64,000 nt of DNA. It comes from Chrysaora quinquecirrha (Eukaryota > Cnidaria > Scyphozoa > Semaeostomeae > Pelagiidae). The stretch lies in NCBI GenBank assembly GCA_014526335.1, contig JACTAT010000052.1, positions 4,032,504 through 4,096,503 of the forward strand. The letters are read 5' to 3'. The notes under the pieces were generated by a model. It had not been told where the DNA came from and did no database searches. It saw only the letters and a list, made by a program, of their open reading frames with translations. This document shows positions 32,165-44,100 of the stretch, in pieces. The translations under genes and the position numbers were made by a program. The first letter of the stretch is position 1, and each line of letters begins with the position of its first letter.

Positions 32165-35100
32165 ATGGATTTCTTGGTCAAGTATTTGCTTCTGTGCTTA
32201 GCCTTTTGTCCGGTCGTGTTTCTTCATACACCTATTGGTAAGCCAATTTCATATACTGGTCAAAATTGAAACACTAAATTACAATTCCTTTACTTTTTCT
32301 GTTTTTGCGTATTGAATTGTTTCGCCCGTTTTTGAAGGTGTGTATCTTTTTCTCTTTAGCTTCTTTGAGACAAAGAAGAAGCATTAAACCAGGAGTTTCT
32401 CATTTTGACGATGTCAGTATTCAAGATATGCGTAAGTTGATATCAGTTTTATCTTTTTTATGACGGTATCGCTCTATATAAGCATACATGTGAGTGTTTT
32501 GCAAGGTAGTCATATTTGTATAAACACGGAGTGGTATAAATCAGGAAAAGAGTAGGCCAAGACAAAAGCCTTGGAGAACTCTAGAATTTATTTGTTCTTT
32601 TGGGACTTTAATCTCTTCTGATTTTTTAAAAAAAGTAAATTTCGCAAGCTTCCGATTCCGGACCCCAAAAACGCACTTTCTTGAAAATGGAAGACTTTAG
32701 AGAAGTTGAGATTCAATTTTGATTTCACTTGTTCCCTTTTCCCCGTTCCACGTTCCCCATTCTCTATTCCCGTTCCACCTTTTCCATTTCCTATTCCCCG
32801 TTCCCATTCCCCATATTTTAGAGATAGTGGTCGGAAGCAAGAATGCTCAATCAGAAACTCAGCTAATCATTCATTTTACAGAAACCATCAGAATACAACA
32901 TTATGAGAGTGGGTTGTGTCTCGAGCCAAAAGGAACAGTGATCGTTACATCAGCATGTGAAGCAAGTAACAATAACCAGTTATTTAGAATGATGAAGGAA
33001 GCATTGTATTCAGGTATAACTTTTTGCTGCTTTCTATATGTTTTAAACCAACTTCAATGACCTACTAAGAATGTGGAACATTCTTCTTTAAAGAAAATAT
33101 CAGTTAAATGTAACGGATGTAAGACTTGCACTTCGAAAGAGCGTTTAGGAAGAGTTGCACCTCTTAGCTCAAGATGGCCGTCAATTGCGGCTGACGTTTG
33201 AAAACGAAAGTTCCACGATATATCTTAAGGGTGGAGCGAACAGTCGCCAGTAACAAAATTCTGTATACTCTCCATTTTTTCTTTCTCTCAACCCGCCTCA
33301 CTAATGAGCCTCCGTCTCTAAAAACCCCTTGAAAATCTTTGAAATTGAATACACTTTTTTCAATAAGCAACTTGACTTTCGTCCAGCCCTCAAAGTTGCT
33401 TAAAATTTTAGACATTTCAGCCCTCAAAGTTGCTTAAACGTTCATTAACATTTTTTTTACCTACTAACCACCCCTGACTTCGCGGATCAAAATCGTTATC
33501 TGTTAGGCCTACAACATGACCTTTGGGAGACAGTAAGTGCAAAAACGTTAGCTAACGAACTTCAACATGCAAAACATAAGAACGAAGAACAATATCCTAA
33601 CACAAGAAAGAGAATAAGCTTGATTATTTGACTTCTTAGTTGCTTGCAGAAATTCAATTGAGCCCTCAAATTGCTTAATGTTAAGGTCAGTTCAGCCCAA
33701 ATTGCTTATTGAGCAGTTGCTTATTAAAGAAGTGTAAGCTCCCGGGGGCCTAATAGAGCTTCTTTGCTCCTCCAACAACCCGTTACCTTTTTTGCCTTGA
33801 TTTTCACTTAGCGTCTCGAGCTAGTTAATGCATACCTTTCTGGAGCTGCGTAGAACTCTTTTTAACTTTGTAACACTGTAGCATTTCCCTATTCTACAAA
33901 AAATTGGCATGAGTATTAAGATCATGTCACCTCGATTTATATTATTTTGTTCTTTGTATATGTTAAGCAATTCTTTCATCTCTTCATGAAGGAATGTTGA
34001 AGCACCTTGACACTGGTCTTTGCCTGGCATTTGCTGCAAGTTCTGACCAAGTACACCTGACGTCTTGCTCAGTCAAAGACAACGCCTTAAACGTTTGGAA
34101 GTGTCATTTTCCATATGTAAAACAGGGCAACTCTTGGTTAGAGCGTGATTGGGCTGGAATGACAACTGCTTCAGCATCTGGTACGGAGAAATGCGTTACT
34201 GTTACCACAGACAAGCAAGTGAAAGCGAAAGATTGTACAATTTATGGCAAGAATCAAGAGCAAAGGATCTTTGTTTATGGGAAGACTTACATGGGAGTTT
34301 GTGCAACTGCAGGTAATGCTTAATGTTAGTCACCCTCTCTTTGCTCACTTCTTCCTAACCTTCCTCGTTTATGTAAAATTGTCTAGTTTTTTCACCATTC
34401 TTTGTTTGCATTAGCATGCACACTTATTTCTAGTGCTTCTCTGAAATAATATTTAGAGAAACCCAAGAGATACTAACGACCAGGACCTCAAATCTGAGAA
34501 TTTGACACTTTTCAAGACTTTTGCACCAATGTTCTACCAACTAAGCTAATTATAACCACCGACTTTCAAGGAGACCCTAGTACCAAGCTCCATGCCCGTA
34601 TGCGCGGGAGGGTCAAATGCGCATGGCCTAGCAAGTAGGATTTACATTAGAATGTCAGGAGTAATTTTCTCTAATCCTTCTTCGCCAAATGTTTGTTAGA
34701 TCTCTGAACAATTGCTTAGGTTTGTTTCTCACTTCCTGAAACTTTTTTTCATAACTTCTCCTTCCAGGAAACCTTGGAGCAAGAACGAACAGCTCTGATT
34801 ACTACTACTTTCATCATTCGAAATTTTCTCTTCCATGGTCAATGAAATACATCGAGACGTACATGGTGTATAATAATGGAATCGTAAGTATCAATGTATC
34901 AATTGGTGCAACTTTGAATTCATTTTCCTTTCCACAATATAGCACATGTGCGACTACGATGAATTATCATTAGAATTAATGAAGAAAACCAATTCAACAC
35001 AAATCATGTGAATGAAATCGAATCGAATCACATCAAGTTACATGAACTTAATTAAAGTCCATTCAGGTTAAATCAGGTCAGATCAGGTCATGTCAGGTCA

Positions 35101-38100
35101 GATCACGTCAAATCAGGTCAGGTCAGGCCAGGTCAGGTCAGGCCAGGTCAGGTCAGCTTGGTTCAGATCAGATCAGATAAGACCAGCTTAGACGAGGTCA
35201 AGTCAGGTCAGGTCAGGTCAGATCAGGACAGATCAGATAGGACCAGCCCAGATCAGGTCAGGTCAGGTCAAGTCAAGTCAACTAAAGTTAAGTCAGGTTA
35301 GGTCAAGCTAAATCATGTCCAGTCGGTCACAACAAGTCAAGTTAAGTCAAGTCCAAACGTAAAATAAATTGAAACTCAATCAATATCAAATGCTATCGCA
35401 TCAGTTTTTTCACGACTAGTTTTTTCTCATCTAAATATTTTTTCAGTACAATGCTTTCAGAAGTGAATATGGTACCCATGCAGCTGCAATGGCAAAAATT
35501 AGACAGCATGCTCTTGATTCCTTGAACATTGTTGACAAGGTAGGAAACTATCTTAATTTGATACCCAGTTCAATCGATAGATTACTGTACTTGCTGAAGG
35601 CTGAATGATTCTTTGATTAATGATTTATTTATTCTTTATGTCTTAGGCCCTGGCCAAACAATCAAACATTGTTGGTCCAACATTTCAAATTTCCTTTACA
35701 ACAAATGTTTGACTGTTTGGCTATGTCCAAAAACATTGCTGTCCAACACTTTAGAACAACGAAGCTATAGGATTGCCAATGCGCAAGCACGAACACCTTG
35801 TTGCTAAGAAATGTCTCTAGATGGAGAAATGTTGCAAGTTGTTGAAGCTTGACAATAACTAAAGAAATGTTTGGCAACAATGTTGGAAAGGCGGCGAAAC
35901 GATTAAACATTGCTTGGCACGCAAAAAAAGGGAATTTCTCAGCTGATACACCCAGAGATCAGTTAACGATAGAAGAATGATAGAATCCAGTCTCTCCCTG
36001 GCGTTTATCCAAGGGTCCTGTTTTCAAGATTTACTGTACTTTAATTTATGGGTTTTTGGCGTTTGTCGTAGATGTACTACAAAGCCAAAATACGTGTGGT
36101 TCTAACAGGTTTCGAGGTCTGGGACAAGAAAGATCTTGCCAATACAGGCAACACAACAACAAGCTGGGAGGTGCATGGCAATTTCAGAGCATATTCAAGA
36201 AAATTGCGATTGGAGAAAGGCCTGAAATATGATTTGGCAATCCATGTCTTGTAAGTTCTTGTATAAAGCTGACATTATAACCTTAATCTAACAATTATTT
36301 AGCGCCATACCATTCACCCAACTGAAAGTTTACTCATTTCTGCATTGTTCTTCAAGAGAAGTCCAAGGAAATGAGCTTTTTTTGTTTAGCTTAAAAATTT
36401 CTTTCGATTCATCTCCAAAATTCATATACGCTTTTCTAACAAGAAGTAGCAACCGCTTAAGAAGCAACTAGGGCTATGATTACATAAATGTTAAGCAACT
36501 TAAGGGATCAGCAAAGAAGCTGTCAGTTTTTCAGCCTCGGCAGTTTCTTAAAGTTCCTTAATTTTTTGGGAATTTTCAGCCTCGAGTTCCTAATAAAGGT
36601 GTTCCTTATAAAAAACATGTAAGCAACTACGTAACAAGGAAGTTGTTTCTTTCGTTAACCTTTCTAAGTTTAAATCATTTTGTTTATACATCAATGTGAA
36701 ATTTGTTATTACAAGAAGAACTAAGTACTAAGAGAAATTACAGATAATTGATCAACCAATGAGCAACTCTGAGGGCTGAAGTCTCGGGTATTGTAATAAT
36801 CTTTGAAGGCTGATGCTGAGTCAAGTTGCTTATTTAAAGAGTGTATTGTAGCTAGCAATTTGCAAACAAACCGAACTGAGTTGTTTTGGCTTGCTTTTAA
36901 GTATCTTATTGAAACTGCCTGATTTTGACCTTTTTCAATAATAAATTTCTATAAATATTTCAAGTGACAAGAATCTTTATGGTGCCGCAGGCACTGCATC
37001 TTCCCATTACTGCAGTCAGTCAAGTTGGAATGAAGTGTTTACAATGGTGACGGTAAGCATTTTCTTACTGGCAACAATCGAAACTACTCACCCAACTAAC
37101 CTGAACGAAAATAATCACATTTGAATGAAAATAATTTTGATAATTCTAAATTAATACATTGTTTTTTCCTGTTTGTTTTAGCTTGGCGGTCGTGACAAAA
37201 TACTCGCAAAATCTCTAGCTAATGTTTTAACCCATGAGCTTGCCCATCATTTCCGTGCTGGCCATAATTTCGGTAAGTACTTGTTCTCACGTTTCTGTTT
37301 TTCACGAAGAAAGACAATTTGAATGAAAATAATTTTGAAATTCTAAATTAATACATTGTTTCGTGTTTGTTTTAGCTTGGCGGTCGTGACAAAATACTCG
37401 CAAAATCTCTAGCTAATGTTGGGGCACATGAGCTTGCCCATCATTTCCGTGCTGGCCATAATTTCGGTAAGTACTCGTTCTCACGTTCCTGTTTTTCACG
37501 AGGAAAGACAATGTTAAGAAAGCGCTAGACTTCCTCTACACCTTGAAAGGCTAAGAAGGACCACCAACTGCCTTGGAAATATGTTTATATAATTAAGAAT
37601 TTTAGTCCGAAAGAGGCTACAAGAGCCAAAGTAGTTGCTTCTATATTCAAAATTTTCCGGGGTGCATGCCCCCGGACCCCTTTGGTGCGCCTTTGGCGCA
37701 CTAGCTCTCCATATTGTCCATTTTTAATATGCCCCCCACTTTTCAATACCTTCCTACGCCTCTGACTGACATATCATTGTTTGTCGCATCTTTCTGTTGT
37801 TACTATCTTCCAGTGTTTCAATTGGACTTGCTAGACATTAGGCCCGCTACACTAGTCATAGTTATCGCCATTTGACTGAATCGCTGGAAGCTCAAACTAC
37901 TACTGCGTCGTACAGCAAACAACAGCTACAGTTTTCTTTTCAATTCTATTCAATGTGAGCGAAATTTTAAGACTTGTGTAGCCAGTATATATTTTTGCCA
38001 CATTAGCGCCTTCAATTTATACCGTGCTGGACGCAGGTGTGAAGGCCTGAGGGGGCACTCATATGTTACAGAGCATACCGATCATAAATCTCGAAATGCT

Positions 38101-41100
38101 GTATATGGGGGATTGGCTGAGGAGCTAGCCTTGAATACCGGTAACATATAATAAATTCTTTCCAAAATTATATATATGCAAATACAATATACGTTGTGAG
38201 ACTCAATTGTTGGGTTTCACTTCAACATGATTGGGACCCAGTCCTTTGACTTTATATAACTCATATATGGGTATCCTAGGGAATTTTATTGCTGAGGTTG
38301 GTACTAAACCATTTTTATTTCTTTCTTAATTAACAGTGCACTTTGTGTGTCTGGTTATTTTTGTTATGAAACCAACATTAGCTTTTTCAATTCTTATTTT
38401 AGATCCTGAATATACCTGCCCTACGTATCACTTATTTGGTGGCAGATGTACTTTAGGAGGCAACGAGTAAGTTTAAAGAACTTCATTGCATAACAAGTTC
38501 AGATTTGAAGTCCATAATAATGAGTATTATGCTATCCTTTGACAAATATATGTGCCTCCTGTTAATTTTTAATTTTTATGCCTTATCGGTGGAATTTATC
38601 ATTTCAAAAATGTTGTTTCCAGTTGGCCCAAAGCATTCTCCATGGGAGAGCTCAACAGTATTCGATATTACAAATTCTCTTGCCTGGATAATAAACCATA
38701 TCAAGTAAGACATTGCTTTAATTACCCATTTCATTTCTTCTTCAATATCGTATTGTATAGTTAAATATAAATCTCTCCCTCAAAAGATCTGCAACAGCGA
38801 GGTCGGGGCTCTATCCACAGCCACGATAGCGCCACAGCCAGGGACGAGGTCTTTCTATTTCATCTACTTCTGTAATCTACGCTAAACACACCATTTCACC
38901 CACCTTCACCTTTTAATAAGCGCTAGAGGTTTTTAAGTGCAAATACAGCAATGTTTTGATAAATTCATTGCATAATTTCGTGGCAATTTTTTTGCATAAA
39001 ATATATTTGCTATTCTGTTTTGGCATTATGGTTTTTTTGCATTTACAAAGTATAAATGAGCCCAGAATGATCTAACGTTCATATGACCATGTTTGTATTT
39101 GTAGTCATCAATCGTTGGTTGTGGTAATGGTGTCACAGAGCCAGGTGAAGAATGTGACTGCGGCAATTCCGAGGTGAACGATTTTATGCCTTGTTTCTTT
39201 ATTGTGATTTATTCCACCAATCTTATATGTTAAACGATAAAATAGAATGATATGCAGTTGTCCTTCTTATCTATAAGAAGGCCAGATGAATGATACACTA
39301 CCTGGGGTTATCTCTGTGCAGTGCAGTGAAGGTTGTGCAGCACAGTAGTTATTCGATTATCCGGCCTACTCGGGACTCGAGATTTCCAAAATGTCTGCGG
39401 ATTACCCGAAATTCCGGTTAATAGAAAATATATAATCACAGGAAAAACCAGTTACAAACTCACAAGAGTAGCTTTTTAAGATTATTTTTCAAACAAAAAG
39501 TTATCCGCATGCTAGATTATTTGTGGTTTTAGAGTGATTTTGTGATTATTTCTGCGTGATATTTTGATCTTCGAATGGTTTGCGCAAAGAAAGACAGAAT
39601 ATTCGCTGAATAATGCTTTCGTAGTTAAACATTTTTGACGGGCCGGATAATCGAAGACCGGATAAACGAGGGTCGGATAATCGAATAACTACTGTACAGA
39701 GGAGGTTGATCAAAACAGTGGATGAGGGCTAACGTCAGTATAGTGAAGCGATAAAGTTGAGTACATTTAAGGTTGTGCAGTTAAGCGGTGGACTTTAATT
39801 GATGCAGCGGAACATCATGTTATCCCTCCACTCAACTGTACTGTGTTATCCCCTCAGCGTGCTGTCATGTTCTCCCCTAATGCAGACATTACCCCCATCT
39901 GATGACGCTCACAGAGCATCAATAAGGCTGCCAGAAGGTGTAAATTTTCATTCTGCCTTTACACTAATTTTTCTACATATTATGGCTTTAAACCCAATGT
40001 AGCGAAGAAATGTTTATGAATACTCATGCAACGATGTATACCTGCTTTTTCAGGACTTCCGATGCATATCTTGACATCGGTTCCCAGCAGTCCTTGATTT
40101 CCTAGGTCACTCATCTGCCTTTATTGTACATTGCTTCAAAAGTACCGTTGACCAACGTTCTCAAACTTCTTTTGTGGCATGAATTGAAATTTTCTATTTA
40201 TTTGTTTTTGCAATTGCTAGGATTGCAAGAAACGAGATCCATGCTGTGATGGCAGTATATGCAAATTGAGACGAGACATAAGAGCTGAATGCAGCAACGA
40301 GAGGTGTTGCACTAATTGTAAGGTATTTTTTTTTTTACAAAATTTTATCTATTGCTGGCTTTCTTGTTCTGATTTTGCATTTGCTGTTTTAAGAGGTTGA
40401 TACTAGAGGTAGAGACGTATCCGCTGTCGTATCCGCTTGATTGACAGTTCGAAGCAAAACTTTTGTCCGCCAAGGTACACTATCATCCCGCCAAAAGTCT
40501 GCCCAATTTTAAAGGCATGAAAGGCATACGCATCTAGACCTGGATAAAGGGCACATTGGAAACGAGTTTTTCATCCTGCAAAATACAGAGAACTGATTGA
40601 CTAAAAAGCTAACAAAGCTTAAACGTATCTATTCCTATTTTCTCATTCCCTCCGTACAGTCTTTGATAATTTTTCTTGAATTTTGTTGAAGACTATAGCA
40701 AAATTCTCTTGGGTATGCTTGCCTATGTACTTGCCTATGATTAATCGATACACGTATTTTTTTCTTTATAAGAAACCCTTTATAAGAAACCCAGACTCTC
40801 AAATGGCAAAAATTTAAGATACTCAAGTACTGGAAATTTTTTACGTAGGAAACTTTTTACCACAGACAGCGAAAATGTTCGTTTAATTCCCGTGTTTCGT
40901 CTGCAATAACGCATTTCTGTGACAAGCATACAAAACAGGAAACCCCATATGCATTCAAATAAGATCCATAAATCGGTTTGGAACATAATTCGGTAGAATA
41001 ACTATGTTGCCAATATGGATATTCAAGAAACTCTTAAGAAACTTTCAGTAGTCAAAATTTGAAAATTTTAAGAAACTTTCAGTACTGGATCAATTTTTTA

Positions 41101-44100
41101 GTTCCTTATAAAAAAAAATACGTGTATATTAATGAAACAGTAATGATTATTTTTTAGTTTGATACCAGCAAGAGTGGGTGCTCCGGTATGTCATTTTCTG
41201 CATTATTTTCCTTTTTGTAATATTTATTTTATTGATAAATTGTTCTCTGTTTCTTAACTATCTTCGAATGTTTCTAAAAATATTTGATGAACAATATTTT
41301 GTGATTTGGTGACACGTTCAGACATATATTTTATCGAATGATTATTGAAGAACCAGAAACAGTTGAAATTTCTTCTGTGGAAATAAGTTCCAGGTTAGGC
41401 ACATTTCCGTCGTATAATGCTTGGACTAATTGTTGGACTAGCAAATTTCAGATGTTTGACAAACAATGTTTGATCGTTTGGCCAGGGCCTAACGATCTAA
41501 ACTTGGCTAGTTAATGTGGGTTATAAGAACTTGAATATGAAAAATATTCGTTTTGTCATCCAAATTTTCAATAAATTTTTTCAATATATAGCTCATGTGA
41601 CAACTATCCAAGGCCAAGATTATGGTGAAGTCGATGAATCTACCGAAGCAGTGAATCAGCGAAAGAGTTGGCACATAAGAGTCAGCAATGGCAAAACAAT
41701 AACACTTGTAATGAGCATGACGAATTTTGAATTTGATGAAGGATGTCCATTTGATTATATTGAAGTAAGAGATGGTGGCAGCAGTGATAGTCCATTGATT
41801 GGTAGATACTGTCGCACTCCTGCAAACATGCATGTTCAATCATCAAGCAATCAATTGTTTATAACATACAGAGGGGATTCTACTTTTCCAAGTATATTCA
41901 AGTTGTTTTACACGGCTACTGCTTATGTCCCAGATGGTAAGTTTTCATTTTAGCTACCCTTTTAGGTGATTGTCACTCCTTGATACTGAATGTGACGCAA
42001 TGTAGAGTCGCCCTAGTCGCCACTATTCATTCAGTCTCTTTCTCTTTTCCAAGACGAATCGAGCTTTCCAACAAAACGTTGTTTTAGGATATTATTAAAT
42101 AGGACTAAATTGGCCTGTAAAATTCATTCTCGGTGCTTGTTTTAAATATTTCATATCACGCCTTAATTCCTCCTCTATCCACTCGTTTTCTTGTCTTGGA
42201 TGTTTGTAAGCAAGAAGAATCACCGAGAAGGTTATTTGTTTGAAAATGTAAAAACTGAAATTTGTTTCCATTTTCGTTTATTCAGCGTAACCAGGCTTTG
42301 ATTTGCTTTGATTATTTTGTTCATAACGTTCTACAATTTGCTATAGTGTCAAATGCAGAAAATCGCATCAATTTATCTGAGTTCTCCTAGACTCATCTGA
42401 AACATGCTCATATCAACGTAAGAGTTGTTGAAAACAAATATTTTTATGATTTTTCTAGATTCACGTGAAATCATTTTGAAAAGTTTGAGAGACAACCGCT
42501 GTTTCAACTCAGATTACAGTAAAAGAAATATCATTCCAAACTCCAGTTGTCAAGATCGGTTTATCTGGTCAAACCAGTTCTATCTAAAACACGTTTCAAC
42601 TGGGCTTTGCTTGAGACCGGATTCATGGTATGGCCGGTATAATCCTGGAGCTAGGCTTGCCTTTACTGGTGATTGCTCAAGTCATCACTCTGCGTTCTTT
42701 CCTACAAGCCAAGGAACTATTGTTCATCCTATAAGTGGCTTTTGTCTTTACAACAATGGTTACAGTATCGTGATTTCGCATTGTGGAACTTCGTCATCGC
42801 ATCGCTTCTCAATTATCACAGGTATGGTTATCATAATACATATTATTGATACACATTTCTACCATATGATTTCTTTTTTCATGGCATATGCTCTGACAAA
42901 GAAAATTCATATCCCTCTGGCTTTTGCAATTTGGTCATTCTGTCGTATGACGTTTATTATACCCAAATTACAGTTTGATTTGTTTTTGTAATATAAGATA
43001 CATCCAATGTCTGATATCCATGTTTCAATAATGTATTTCGCACCAGTCGCTAGAATCTCAAAAATACACTAGTAGGAGATCTCGGTCAGCCATGGCTGTG
43101 ACCATACAGGTGTTGGCGCTCGAACCCTTGGCCTTACGTCACCGAGTTCATCGCACCACCGGCTAACTGGATACAACGTTAGAGTATACTACAACACGGT
43201 GCCACAACTTAACAGCATCATATGTGGGTTAGTTGGCGTCGATATTTAAAAGACCGGGACGGGACCTAGACGACCAAGTGTCCAACAAAGCTTTTTCCTA
43301 CCGTTGATATTTCCTTAGAATATATACTGATGTTCCTGTTCGCCAAAGAATAGAATAGCTATTACTGAACTAGTTATCGTGTTTTACAGGCGTCATTAAG
43401 ATGAGAACAAGTAACGAGGAAAAGAATGAGGCAAAAAAGTCTCTCCTTTTTATGTACGAAGAATCTCTCCTTTTTATGTAGAGATTCTTCTTCGTTGTAG
43501 AGATTCTTACAATGCTGTAGAGAGGTGAGGGGGGACGCAGAATCAATAGACATACCAAACAACATAATATATAGGAACGCTCAAAACGCGTAACAACAGG
43601 CAAACCACTAATCGATCATGGGTGACAAGGGGGAACAAAGAGGGAATCACTGGAAAAGATAAAGGAACAACTGAGATAAAGGGAAATTACCGCTAACAAG
43701 TGGGAACACGTTAAAACAAAATGGGGATCATCAAGAACGATCGTGGGGAAAAGCAGGAACAAAGCCTGAAACAGCTAAAATCACATGAAACAAGTGAGAA
43801 CAAATTGGGGATTCTTCTACACCATTCGTTGCAAGCTGCAGGCTAATAGGCTGATCTCGGGCTGATCTCATTCTTCAAGCATGTCTAATGGGTACCTTTA
43901 ATTACGTTCATTTAGTTTTTCCTTAAAGAAGTCTCTTCTTTTTCTCCTTCTCTTTTGTCTTTTCTCATTTACCACACTCTGTGATCCTTTGAGGCTGTGT
44001 TTCCCAAGGTAGTTGGAAACATAACCTATTTCTCAAATACATATCTTATCCAGTTATGTGGCTTGATAGCACTTTAACCTGTAAACATGCTAAATAGACA

